The notes: a model not told the origin generated them from the sequence alone. DNA of 64,000 bases from Tritrichomonas musculus (GCA_039105265.1 JAPFFF010000006.1:2356001-2420000); one strand, 5' to 3'; shown: positions 41,575 through 53,300, numbered from the stretch's first letter. Numbers and translations: made by a program.

Positions 41575-42205
41575 AGGTAATTTAAAATCAAAATTGGGAT
41601 TAAATAATAACTTAATAGCTTCTTAATTTTTTTTGAACAATTGTTCTACATCATAATTAGTTCTGAATAAAATTGTTATTGGCATTAATTTGAATCTTGG
41701 AGATTCATAAAACAAATTTGCATTTGTATTCAATAATAACTTAATAGCTTCTTCATTTTTATTGATTATTGCTGTAGTTAATGGATTTGTGTCACAATTA
41801 GGTAAATTAAAATCAAAATTGGTCTTTATTTGATGAACAAAAATAATTCGAGTTTTAAGGCATCTGATATCATTTGTTTCATAATGTTTTCCTTTTTTTC
41901 CAAATTTAATTGCTAAATCAAATAAGTTTTCTCTCTTATTTGAATATTTAGGGAAAATAATATGATCTAGAGAAATATCAATGTTAAACATATTTTGGAG
42001 AATATATCTAAAGCATTTTACTTTTGGCAATAGCATATTGGGAAAAGGTCATATCATGATAAGGTGGAAAATCTTCATAGACAAATACAGTTATTCCCCA
42101 TTGAAATAATGGCTTTATATTATGAATTTTTGACAAATATGAGGTATAATCGTTATCAATAGAATATTTTACACTATCCATAATATAAAAATGATTTTTT
42201 GCCAA
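41575..42205 (-). pseudogene. Ankyrin/DUF3447 fragment, frameshifted
   Basis: From 42205 the frame reads DSVKYSIDNDYTSYLSKIHN, then HDMTFSQYAIAKSKML. A shift at about 42010-42036 moves to a second frame starting KCFRYILQNMFNIDISLDHI and continuing to the ankyrin-like DFNLPNCDTNPLTTAIINKN plus EEAIKLLLNTNANLF, ending near 41623. Beyond the stop a second, broken copy of the last repeat (EAIKLLFNPNFDFKLPN) follows, showing a small tandem duplication. It resembles the C-terminal ankyrin part of the DUF3447 family. No N-terminal region is preserved. Confidence 0.6.
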
Positions 42206-43071
42206 AATTTTAACCCAAAGTTTTTATTTTCTAATAATATCAAAATTTTCCAAAATTTTTAAATAAAAACTTTAAAGTTCAATTTTAAATTAATCAAAAA
42301 CGTTCACATGAAGCTCAATTTTGTGTTTTTTTAAGTATTCAAAATTCTGACTTTTTGAATACTCTTTTTTTGAGTATTCAAATTTTGATAGGAAAGTCAG
42401 GATTTTTTTTCTAATAACAATTTATTCATCAATAAAGTTTCTTCGCAAATAATATCAATATATAATATGAATCAGCAGTAGTATACGTTTGCGGTGATTT
42501 CAGACCTTCTGTCTTCAATCCCCTTAAACACCTAATTTTGGCACTTTTTAACCTGTGATATGAAAAATCGGGCATTGCCTTGGCACGTTTGACGCCTCTA
42601 ATTCACATCACTAATCACCAAAATTCAATTACAATGAAAATACAAGAAAAGAAATCTCATTTTCAAGACAGATATGGAATTGATATCTATATCTGTTCTT
42701 GCTGTGATTTCTTTGGTAATTATTATTTTCATTTTTTATATTAAAAAAAATGAGGAATTCTTTATAGAACATGCAACTTTTTCAGAAGAAAATGATCGTC
42801 CATTCTTTCGAGCCTTATTTTACATGGAAAAGATTAAAATTTCCTTGTATTTTTTATTTATTTCTTAATTTATGCCATTTAGAGAATATGTTAAACGCGA
42901 AATAATCGAAAATCTTCAAAAATGAGATTATTATTATTTGATTAATATTTTTTCTTAAAAATGGTTGATTTAGATAATCAAATGGCTTAATGGGCTTCCT
43001 ACATTGATATAATTTAGGATTTAATGGAAAAAATCAGTATTAAATAAGAAAACAAATATTTTTATATTATT
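42206..43071. other. Non-coding stretch
   Basis: No supported gene. The ORF at 42674-42868 could encode a 64-residue peptide with one membrane span, but nothing else supports it. The region 42480-42600 is locally less AT-rich. Confidence 0.4.
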
Positions 43072-43075
43072 TTAA

Positions 43076-43405
43076 GGGACCACTATCAAATTCTATGTTT
43101 AAAATTCTATGAGTTATCACAAAATTAATTGACTTAAAAAAAATTATTTCTTGAGTATTTTTGCTATATTTTGGTATATATAAATTATATAAATTACATA
43201 TCATTTATTTCTATTCTTCTTTTATGCCTATTCCCTTTTTTCAATAAAAATTTAAAAGTTGAAAGGAGTAAAAATTTTACAAAAATGATCGGAATGGTGA
43301 AATTTTAAAGTTTTAAACTTTTTCCGAGATAACAACTATTGAATTTTCTTTTCTATGAGTTTTCTCAATATTGAAATGTTTACAAAAAAATATGATAGTG
43401 GTCCC
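43076..43405. mobile_element. 330-bp TTAA-flanked MITE
   Basis: Perfect 13-base inverted termini GGGACCACTATCA (43076-43088) and TGATAGTGGTCCC (43393-43405) are flanked by TTAA at 43072-43075 and 43406-43409. It is non-coding. The terminus resembles that of the 12952 element (GGGTGTAGTCTCA). Confidence 0.85.
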
Positions 43406-43535
43406 TTAAAGGAATAAAAAAAGCATGAATAGGGTATTAATTTTAATTTCTCAAAAAGTTTTATTTAGACCATATATACATACCAAAAGTTCTCTGTGCT
43501 GATGCAATGTGTTAAAAAATTACACCCAAAAAAAA

Positions 43536-44239
43536 TAAACTGGTTCTCAACGGTTGTACAAGTATTTGAGAGGAATTCAAATTTCGTATTTGAAATTTCG
43601 TTAATATCTAAATTCATAATGAATATTTATTTTATATACTTTCATAATTAACAATATAATGTTTGATTAGTTATAATGATTAAATAAGTTATTTAAAATA
43701 TTGTTAAATTGTGCATTTAATTGCTTTTTTAAATTTTCTTCAGAAATGAATAAACTTCTATACAATTTTTGAATGTAGATAAATATAAATTCATAGAAAG
43801 AAAATTTTACATCATTCAAATTTTCAAAAGAAAAAATTATAATTGAATTCAAATCATTTTTATTTAGTATTCCTTAGAGAAAGCTAATCAGAATCTCGTG
43901 TATCATTAGTAAAAATGTTCCAACGCAACAAATAGATGCAAATTACATGGCACTTTGGAGTAACTCAGAACGTTCCCATGATTAATGATAATCAAATTTC
44001 AAATAAATATAGGCTCATTACCAAACTATATAGCAATTCAGCAATACTAGCTTACAAACTGTCATACATTTCCATTTCTTTTATTATATAAATCAAATCT
44101 AATCATAAATTCCTTTTTTTTATTCTTTTTTATTTAAATATGAAAAAACGGTTGTACAACCTAATTGAATTTTGAAAGTAGATAAATGTAAACTTTTGAA
44201 TATCTCTCAATTAGTTGTACAACCGCTGAGAAGCAGTTT
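43536..44239. mobile_element. 704-bp foldback-type TIR element
   Basis: Inverted termini of about 40 bases with few mismatches: the left starts TAAACTGGTTCTCAACGGTT, the right (minus strand) TAAACTGCTTCTCAGCGGTT, both continuing GTACAA. A third, internal copy of CGGTTGTACAAC at 44149-44160 forms a separate hairpin with the right terminus (44215-44225). The element is non-coding. Immediately beyond the right end is CTCC followed by A33 (44244-44276), while the left flank ends CCC followed by A8, so the flanks share a C-run/A-run pattern. Confidence 0.7.
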
Positions 44240-44243
44240 ACTC

Positions 44244-44276
<33 letters not shown>
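44244..44276. repeat. A33 homopolymer
   Basis: A run of 33 A, four bases beyond the right end of the 704-bp element. Confidence 0.8.
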
Positions 44277-44278
<2 letters not shown>

Positions 44279-44387
44279 GATTTATGAAAAGTAGTTATTT
44301 AAGTATTTGATATTAAATTGGAAGAAGATTATGTGCAACAAAGTTCTGATGTTTCTTATGCAAAATTAATCTTCCATAGATTTCAAG

Positions 44388-45686
44388 TCAAATTAATCTT
44401 CCATAGATCTCAAAAGATTCGAGATCGAGATCTTTATCATTTTCCCAGTTTGGCCCAGTCGCACGCATCCGAATATACTGAAATCCTTCTGACATTTGGC
44501 CGTTGATTTTGAATGTGTGAACAAAACTTTTCCCATTCAAATGGGGACAGTCTTTCTGTTCATCGACAGTCTTCCATGAACTGTTCTCGTTTCTGCATTC
44601 AATGACCCAACTTTTTGGATGATCATTATTTGGATCCCAAGGACACGACCTGACTGTGTAATCTGTTGGAATCACTCGTCGTTCTCTAAAATCAAAGCAA
44701 AGCCAGCTATTTGCTTCATTGCTAGTATAAAAATACTTGTCTTTATCTTCATAAAAAATGACATTTTGCCCTCCATAACCATTTGACGCTGTTGATGATG
44801 TGATTTTCACTTCATTTTCAATTTGGCCTTTCGATTGAGCACGAAGATAATTCAATATTCCATTGAATTCATTTTGTCCTTTTGAAAACATCTTCCCACT
44901 TTTCGGTTTCTCTCTGTAACGATGTTTTTCCTCTGAATTTTTGTTTTGAATTTCACATTCGAGTCGTTTTGAAAGACGAAGCCAGGTTCCCCTGTCCATG
45001 TCATCGCTGTCGTAAATCGCGGTGAATTCCTTTATGCTCTCACTACTGATATTTTCAAATAAAACTGTTTCATACAAAATTGAATACTTGCTGTCACTCT
45101 TGTAAAGATTGTTCACAAAATTCAGAAGCTGATCTTCACTATTCAATTGGATCTGATCGTTGTTCAAAATTCTCATTAATGTATCAATGGAAAGTTTCCC
45201 AATTTCTTCTTCTTGTGATTCTATCATTTCAAATAAATGTGACGATAGAAAATCAATTTCAGTTGAAAGACGTTTAGAATAAAAATGGCCAAATTTTTCG
45301 TGCTGTTGAATGAAGGATAAAACATTGTCTACTGTGATTTCTGTTTGTCTGCTTGGATCTTCGCATTCAATGGAATCGTTTCCAAGAATTTCGATGACTT
45401 CGAGAATAAATGGAACTTCATTTGATGGAATTGGATAATCTTGAAAATTAAATAAGTTTAAAAAACATGAAAAATCACCTTTTTGTGAAGTATTGATTGC
45501 AAATGTGCTGATTGTTGGATCATTTGAATGAATTTGACAAATAACTGGTGAGAGTAGGTCTGAAATTAATCGACTAGTTTTAAATTCTTCACCATTAACA
45601 ACAAAAGAAAAATCTTTTTCATAGGTTTGAAATGGCACCTTCAAAAGGCAAGAGGAGGTTGTTTTTATCTTATTTGTTTCGTTCAT
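44388..45686 (-). CDS. BTB-like / F5-8 type C domain protein
   Basis: An intact 432-residue paralogue of the 35919 and 46267 genes. The N terminus has the BTB-like stretch FSFVVNGEEFKTSRLISDLL, then SPVICQIHSNDPTISTFAIN. The middle is helical, including FENISSESIKEFTAIYDSDD, a phrase closely matched in its neighbour. The C-terminal F5-8C domain starts with FNGILNYL and contains NSWLCFDFRERRVIPTDYTV, HPKSWVIECRNENSSWKTVD and FQYIRMRATGPNWEN. It shares more with the 46267 gene than with 35919, so the adjacent pair probably arose by tandem duplication. There is no signal peptide. It has a very good initiator motif one base above its ATG. Confidence 0.85.
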   Translation of the reverse strand: MNETNKIKTTSSCLLKVPFQTYEKDFSFVVNGEEFKTSRLISDLLSPVICQIHSNDPTISTFAINTSQKGDFSCFLNLFNFQDYPIPSNEVPFILEVIEILGNDSIECEDPSRQTEITVDNVLSFIQQHEKFGHFYSKRLSTEIDFLSSHLFEMIESQEEEIGKLSIDTLMRILNNDQIQLNSEDQLLNFVNNLYKSDSKYSILYETVLFENISSESIKEFTAIYDSDDMDRGTWLRLSKRLECEIQNKNSEEKHRYREKPKSGKMFSKGQNEFNGILNYLRAQSKGQIENEVKITSSTASNGYGGQNVIFYEDKDKYFYTSNEANSWLCFDFRERRVIPTDYTVRSCPWDPNNDHPKSWVIECRNENSSWKTVDEQKDCPHLNGKSFVHTFKINGQMSEGFQYIRMRATGPNWENDKDLDLESFEIYGRLI

Positions 45687-45698
45687 TTAATAAAGTGA
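45687..45698 (-). promoter_or_regulatory. Initiator core promoter element abutting the ATG
   Basis: The minus strand reads TCACTTTATTAA and then ATG, a close match to TCAYTWYTCATTA. The predicted leader is only about ten bases, at the short end of what trichomonads use. Confidence 0.5.
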
Positions 45699-46266
45699 CA
45701 TGTTATATGAAAATTATTTTTTCATAATAGAAGTGCGAGAACTTAAATAACGTATTTTTGTATAATTTAATAGGTTCATTATCTTTGTATATCATCAAGA
45801 ATACTTTAATATTATTTTCATTTTAACATATATGTTTAAAAAACATTTATTTTCTAGAAATACACTTGTTTAATTTTAAACTTTTTCAATTATATGATTA
45901 TATTTTCATTAAGTAAATACTAATTATACTTTTTATTGCTTTAATTTAAAAAAATCAAACTTATATTAGAACATATGTTTGAATTACTAATGAATTATCT
46001 GCTTAGATTAACTTAACGATCAGCTTAAACATACATAAAATATATTTTAAATTATTCTGTCAGCATCTGACAAAGGTATTTTAAGCTTAAAGACTGTCTC
46101 TCAATATTGTCTTCTTATTTAAAACTATAAAAATCTCATATTTAATAAATATCTGATAAATAGTTTAACAAAATTTGGTTTCAAAATCATTAAAAAATAA
46201 ATAAATAATGTCATTTCTTTTAATTATATTTAGTTTGGTATTTTAATCCAGTGATTTTTTATTAAT
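45699..46266. other. Intergenic region between tandem paralogues
   Basis: No gene or element is seen. Confidence 0.5.
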
Positions 46267-47559
46267 TCACTCAACTAATTGGCCTGAAAAATCAATTGAA
46301 CAAAATTCAATTCTGTAATTACAATCAGTCAAATACCAGTTATGGTCTGTCAATCGCATCCGAATATATTTAATGGGTGTCTTGTTGTTAGTTTGAATTG
46401 GAAATGTGTGAATATTATTACTGCCATTCAGGCATGAATTGTTCGTTTCTTCGTCAAGTTGATTCCATTTCTCATTGTCTTCTGATCCTTCAATAGTCCA
46501 GCTGCGTGGATGCTGCTGATTTGGGCCTCTTCTCATTGATCTTATTGTGTAGCTTGTTGGGATGACCAGATGTTTCTGGAATTCAAAGCAAATCCACTCA
46601 TTTTGTTTGCCAGCTGTTAAGAAATCATTATCTGTGTTCTCAATTTGAAAGAGCAGATTTTTATCGCCGCCTTCGCACGATGAGCATGTGAATTTGACTT
46701 CTTCATCAATGTCTGACTCTCTTCTGAAGTAACTAAAAATTCCTCCATCTTCAGGTGAATAGCAAATCATTTTCTTTTGTTTTGTGTTTTTTTGTTCATA
46801 TTTGCGATTTGTTTTTTCAGTTATTTTTAATGTTTCGCAATTGATAAGACGTTTGCAAATACTTTTCCAAATGATTGTGTTCATGTACTCAATATTGAAG
46901 ATTGAAATGAATTGTTCCATGCCTTCGTTAGAAACATTTTCAAAATAAACAAATTCGTAAAGTTCTGAAAATTTGTCATTTTTCAAACAAAGCTCATTAA
47001 TGAATTCAAGGAGTTCGTCTTCGTCTTCAAGATGAAGTACTTCGTTATTTATTACTCTAAAAAGTGTATTGAATGAAAGTGATTGAAGTTTCTCTTTCTT
47101 TTTGGTTAAAACTTCATGGAAATGCGACGATACAAATTCAACTTCCTTTTCAAAATATTTCAAATAAAAAAATTCTGATTTTTCATGTTTCTCAATGAGT
47201 TCAAAAACATTGTCAATCGTTATGTCCTCAATGCCCATTTCAACACCAAAATTCTGAATTCCAAGTTGCTCACACAATTCTGAAAAGAAGGCTTGTTCGC
47301 TCGATTTGACTTCTTGTTGTTTGAATGATAAAAGTTGAAGGAAATGCTCAAAATCTCCATTGCTGCTCGTGTTGATTGAAAATTCACTAATAGTGGGATC
47401 ATCCATATGATATTTGGAAATCGTTGGTGATAATAAGTCTGCACAAATTTTATTTGTGTTGTATTCTTTCTGATTGACAATGAATGTGAAATCATTGTTA
47501 TAACTGGTCAGAGGAACTTGCAAAATTGAATCTGTTTGAAGTTTAATCGTGAAACTCAT
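46267..47559 (-). CDS. BTB-like / F5-8 type C domain protein
   Basis: A paralogue of the neighbouring 44388 gene in the same orientation. I prefer the ATG at 47559 (MSFTIKLQTDSILQVPLTSY, 430 residues) to the one at 47586 because it aligns better with the neighbour's start and lies just below TCAGACTAAT. BTB-like part: DFTFIVNQKEYNTNKICADL, then SPTISKYHMDDPTISEFSIN. Helical middle: FENVSNEGMEQFISIFNIEY. F5-8C part: NEWICFEFQKHLVIPTSYTI, HPRSWTIEGSEDNEKWNQLD and IKYIRMRLTDHNW. A lysine-rich linker precedes the F5-8C domain. Function is unknown, as for its paralogues. Confidence 0.85.
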   Translation of the reverse strand: MSFTIKLQTDSILQVPLTSYNNDFTFIVNQKEYNTNKICADLLSPTISKYHMDDPTISEFSINTSSNGDFEHFLQLLSFKQQEVKSSEQAFFSELCEQLGIQNFGVEMGIEDITIDNVFELIEKHEKSEFFYLKYFEKEVEFVSSHFHEVLTKKKEKLQSLSFNTLFRVINNEVLHLEDEDELLEFINELCLKNDKFSELYEFVYFENVSNEGMEQFISIFNIEYMNTIIWKSICKRLINCETLKITEKTNRKYEQKNTKQKKMICYSPEDGGIFSYFRRESDIDEEVKFTCSSCEGGDKNLLFQIENTDNDFLTAGKQNEWICFEFQKHLVIPTSYTIRSMRRGPNQQHPRSWTIEGSEDNEKWNQLDEETNNSCLNGSNNIHTFPIQTNNKTPIKYIRMRLTDHNWYLTDCNYRIEFCSIDFSGQLVE

Positions 47560-47586
47560 TATATTAGTCTGATATGCCAAATCCAA

Positions 47587-48209
47587 AATCCGTTATTTTT
47601 TTTTTGAATACTTTTGTAACGGATTTAGTTAATAAACTAAAGAAAATATATCTCAAGAAAAAATTCATATTTCTCTATAAAAAAAAAATGCAATTAATAA
47701 TAAAATATATTTTTTTATAATAAAAAGAATATATATATAAAATAAGTAAATAAATTTTTGTGGCACTCAATAAAATAAATATTTCACAATGATACTTCGA
47801 TTGGTTGTAAAGTGCCAAATATATATAAAAAACCACAATTATTTGAAAAGTTTAAAATGGTTGCGTCATTGAAGTTTTAATTCTATCAAAACTACTGGAT
47901 TATTAAATTAAAGTTCATAAAAACATTTCTGAGAACCTTTTAAATGATGGACAGATTTAATGATTAATGTACATTATTATTTATCTAATGAAAACAGATG
48001 ATTATGTTTTTAATTAAATGATCTTTTGATTCATATTTAACTTGATTTTTTACATTATCTAATGTACAAAGCAAAAAATTGAGAGAAAAAAAAATTTTTT
48101 TAAATTTTCACTGACAGAAAAAAAAATCTCAGAATTTATCAAAATTTATGTCAACCAAACTTTTTCAGAATATATTGAATTTATTCAATCTTAAAAAAAT
48201 ATTATATAA
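47587..48209. other. Intergenic, contains the displaced kinase promoter
   Basis: No gene is seen. The last 60 bases (about 48170-48209) contain TTATTCAATCTT, a possible initiator, and lead straight into an ATG at 48210-48212, which I assign as the original start codon of the kinase gene now separated by a transposon. Confidence 0.5.
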
Positions 48210-48217
48210 ATGATTAA

Positions 48218-50383
48218 GGGCAAAGTTGGCTGACGATCATTTTTTGAGAAACCAAAAAAAAATTGAATATTTTTTTTTTCTATACAAATTTGGTGTTTAA
48301 AAGATAAACGTTCATATTGCGATATATAAATATTAAATTTTCATATTTATACTATTTTTGAATGTTTATTATTTGAAATAATTAAGTGTGTATACCAATA
48401 ATTTGAGCATTATCAATATATTGATATATTTAATTTTATTCATATTTGTATTTTTCTATGCTTTCAAATAATTGAGTATTTTTTGCTATTCTCTCAAATT
48501 TTTGATTGTTTTTTAATTTTTTTTAAAAAAAGCTTATTAAGTAAAACTAATCATTTATATGCATATTAATCAAGCAACTATATTTTTTTAAATGATTTTT
48601 TTCTGGAAATGCAATTTTTCAAATAATTTTCTATCACAATTGATTATAAAAAGTTGATAGATCCAACTTGAATTAGTTTGGAAAATGAAAATTATTGACC
48701 ATTTTGATAAAAAAATTATCAAAGCGTATGAATTAAAATATTCTATTTTTGAAAATTAAAATTTCTCATATTATAGAATGAAAAAGGAGCCTGTCATCTG
48801 TGTGAAATGTCTGGTATTGATTTTAAGAGAAGTCTTATGAATTTTCTTAAGATGGCAGTTTAAGAGAAGTCTTATCTATTCATTATAAAGATATTTTCTG
48901 ATGATAATCGGTTGATTAAGAACTTTTTGTATCAATACGTCCAATTTGTAATTGAAAAAAAATATCATTTTTAGTAAATTAGATGTTAAAAAAATTATTA
49001 AATTTTGAGTATAATTTTAAAAGTGCTCATTGAGAAATATTATATTCTATTTTTTTAGTTTTAGGTTTTATTTATAACTCTATTATTATTTAATAAAGAT
49101 ATTTCAATTTAAAATTGACTTTTTTTTCAAATTAAATCAACTTTATATAATTTAAAACATCTTTATAAATGACATTAAATAATAAATAAAAGAAAAAAAT
49201 AGGAATTTATAAAAACTATAATACTTTAAAAATTGATTTGAGTTAAACTTTTTAAATACCAAAAAAATAAATTAAAAACAGAAAATATAACATTACTCTG
49301 AAAAAATAAAATTATTTGAATAAATTAAAATTTTTATCACAAAAAGTGAAAATAATTAATATTTTGATTTTTTTCATTTCAAAAAGAGAAAATTCAATAA
49401 AAAAGAAGTTTTTAATGTTTTATTAGATAAACCAGGAGTAAATACCATAAAAATATAAATCATTTAACTTTCCACAATTAATAATCTAATATAATTCAAT
49501 AAAACTTTTTGAGAACCATATAACTCAAAAATTATTAAAAATTATTTTGGAAAGACGCAGTCTTTACCATTAATTTTTTATTTTCCCGTGATTTATGATA
49601 TTATTCAGATATTCAACATGCTCAAATTCAATACAAGTTATTTTCCCACAAGAAATGTTTTTAAATCTTCGATGATCTTTTTTTTTTTTTTCCTGGCATC
49701 CGCGTTTATTAATTCGAAAAAAAATATACTAATATATCGATGACATATTTATGCCATTCTTAGCGAACAAAATCTTTTCTACTTTTATTTTTTAAAAATT
49801 TTGAGAGAAGAGCCAACTCACCTCTCAGAAAAATTTCATGATACTAACTTCAATTCAATTTTCCTCGATAAATAATCATTATATCAAAGTGATTATACAA
49901 AATATAGCTTTATATTAGTCTCATAAATAATATATTTCAATTGATTTCCCATAAAGCGATCAGACAGAAAGTTGTTTTTTTAAATGCTTGGGAAAAAATA
50001 GTCGTGGATGATTAAAAAGCAAAGATACATCAACAAAAAATTATAAATATTATTATATAACTTATATACTTTCTAGTTATATCATTCTTTTAAATAAAAA
50101 ATTAACTTATAGAAGAGCCAACTATACGTATATTGATATTTTTTTTATTTTATTCTTTGTAATTTTATATGTATAAAAAAAATATACTGAATAATCTTAT
50201 TCATTCGCCACAAGAAAGAAGTCGTAGTTTTTTTTTGATTCATCAGAAATCTTCGATCTTTTTTTTTCGTGTAAGAAAAAATTGAATACTTCCAAAATAA
50301 TTTCAGTACTCTCACAAAAAAAAAAAGATTTTTATTCATTTTTTTGAATTATTATTGAATTTTTGGCAAAGCCAACTTTGCCC
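48218..50383. mobile_element. 2.2-kb TTAA-flanked transposon inserted in a kinase gene
   Basis: Perfect 14-base inverted termini GGGCAAAGTTGGCT (48218-48231) and AGCCAACTTTGCCC (50370-50383) are bordered by TTAA (48214-48217, 50384-50387). Internal copies of AGAGCCAACT occur near 49808 and 50106, and TTTAAGAGAAGTCTTAT is directly repeated near 48825 and 48868. No transposase is encoded. It lies between codon 2 and the rest of codon 3 of the kinase-Sel1 gene. Confidence 0.9.
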
Positions 50384-50385
50384 TT

Positions 50386-53300
50386 AAGGCTCCAATTATT
50401 GATTTAAAAAATTACAAAATAGTAAGCAAAATTGGAAAAGGATCTTTTGGACAATTATACTTAGTTACAAAAAAAAGTCGAAAAGAATCTAATTCTAAAA
50501 CAGATCAATATGCAGCAAAAGTATCCTTTTCTAAACTCAATGATATAAAAGAATTCTTTTTTCAAGAGCTAATGTCTTATTCAAAAACCAATAATCCTGC
50601 AATTTTAACACTTATTGGATATAGTTTATCTGATTTTAAAAATAATCCATTTCCTACAATTTTACTTGATTATATGCCAAATGGCTCACTTGAAGATATT
50701 TTAGGAAGATCTCGTAAATCAGCCACTAAACATTTTTTAAATAATTCTCAAAAGTACATCATTCTTCTAGGTATTGCTCTAGGAATGAAATATCTCCACT
50801 CAATTGGAGTTATTCATCGAGATTTGAAGCCAGACAATATTCTTTTAGATGAAAATTTTTATCCAAAAATTTGTGACTTTGGAATTTCATTTATTTCTGA
50901 TCTACAATTATCAAAAATAATAATGGAAGATACATTAGGCACGCCTATGTACATGGCACCCGAAATAATTGAAGATTTGCCATATACATACAAAGTAGAT
51001 GTATATTCATTTGGGTTATTAATGTATGAATTGATTTCTGAACAAAAAATATTTAATTGTTATTCAAAAAAAAGTGAAGTGTTCAATGCCATTATAAATG
51101 GAGAACGTCCTGATTTGTCATTCATTATGAATGAAAGAATTGAAACATTAATTAAGAAATGTTGGGATCAAGATCCATTAAAAAGACCAAGTTTCAATGA
51201 AATAGTTCACGAATTGTATCAGTTAAGATATGATAATTTCTTTGAAGCCGATCAAAACCAAGTTGATGTATATCTAGAGATCTTTGATGATGATCTAAAG
51301 AATATTAATCGTCGTATGGCTTTAAATGTTAAATTTGCTGCAGAACATGGTGACTTTAAGGCTATCAAATACTATATATTTATGAATTATGTTGGTAGAG
51401 GCGTTCCAATAAATAAAAAAGAAGCTGCACGTTTTCTGAAAATCCTTGCAGATGGAGGTCACGTTGATTCAATGAATAACTATGGCAATATGCTGTCATT
51501 AGGTGATGGAATTGAAATAAATAAGCAAGAAGCTGCTAAATATTTTAAAATGGCTGCAGATAAAGGGAATGAAATTGGTATGTTTAATTATGCTCTTGCT
51601 CTTGAAAATGGCGATGGAATAGAAATTAATAAAAAAGAAGCTGCTGATTACTATAAAAAGGCTGCTAAAAAAGGGCATGATGCAGCAATGAACAATTATG
51701 GAAACATGTTGTTTCATGGAAAAGGTGTTGATATTAATTACAAAAAAGCAGCAAAATATCATAAAATGTCAGCGGACAAAGGGAATGCAATAGGTATGAT
51801 AAATTATGCGAATGCATTAAAAAATGGAATTGGAGTTAATATTGATAAAAACGAAGCTGCAAAATATTATAAAATGGCTGCCGATAAAGGAAATGATAAA
51901 GCAATGTTTTTGTATGCATTGATGCTATTTGATGGAAATGGAATTGATGAAAATAAGAAAAAAGCAGCCAAATATTTTAAACTATCCGCAAGCAAAGGAA
52001 ATAATGGAGCAATGTTTCACTATGGATTAATGCTCTATCAAGGTAATGGAATTAATAAACATAAGAAAAAAGCTGCTACCTTTTTTCAAATGGCATCAGA
52101 TAAAGGGAATACTAATGCAATGTTATACTTGGCAAATATGTTTTCAACAGGAGATGGAGTTAAAAAAGATCCAGTTAAAAGTGCCGGCTATTATAAAATG
52201 GCAGCTGATAATGGAAGTATAGAAGGAATGTTGAAATATGGTGATATTTTAAACCAAGGAATAGAAATTGAAAAGAATCAAAAAGAAGCTGCTTTTTACT
52301 ATAAAAAAGCAGCAGACTTAGATGTACCAGTGGCAATGTACAAGTATGGAGTAATGCTATATTTAGGCTATGAAAAAACAAAGAAGCAGAAGAAAAAAAT
52401 TAAAACTAACGATTCAGTTAAATATCAATATCGATTATTTATCAACAAAAAAGAAGCAGCTAAATATTTTGAATTGGCAGCTAATTATAATGATCACCAA
52501 TCAATGCTTTTATATGGGAAAATGTTGTTGTTTGGAGATGGGATTCCTGTTGATAGAAAAAAAGGTGCTCATTTCATTAAATTGTCAGCTGATTTAGGAA
52601 ATGATATGTCAATGCTTATAATGTCATTTATATTAGGATATAAAAAAGTATTAAAATTGACTTTAATAGATAATCCTAACGAAATAGTTTCAAGCGAAGA
52701 AGAAATCTTTTTACTTGTATTAAGCATAGGATTAGAAACATTGTCTAATAATAATGGATTTATTAACAAAGAAATTCTTGCTAGATTAAGAAAAATATTA
52801 AAAAATAAAGGAATACCTGGTTTATATGGGTTTTTTGAAAGCATTTTTGATGGAACTGAAATCCCAGAAAATGAAAAGAAAGCAATTTGGTATCTTAAAA
52901 AGTCAGCAGAAAAGAAAAATATTTACTCAATTCTTTTATATAATGCTTTGATATTATCAGACATGATATCTGGAGATAAAAATGATGCAATGAATAATAT
53001 CAAAATGGAAGCCAACAAAGAAAATTATATAGCATTATTTGTATGTGGGATTTTATTATTAGATGAAAACTCAATTTTTTATAATATAGATGAAGGTAAA
53101 AAGTATTTAAAAATATCGGCAAATAAAGGTAATTCAATTGCAATGGTTTTATATGGATCATTTATGATCTTTGATGATGAAGAATACAACAATAACAAAA
53201 ATGATATAAAAGAAGGTATTGAATATATAAAAATGGCTACAAGTTATGAAAATGATATGGCAATGTTCATATATGGAATGTTATTATATGATGGAGAAAT

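Noticed and set aside
44318-44506. Small plus-strand ORF near the BTB/F5-8C gene
   Set aside because: Overlaps the 3' end of the 44388-45686 gene on the other strand and has no motif of its own.
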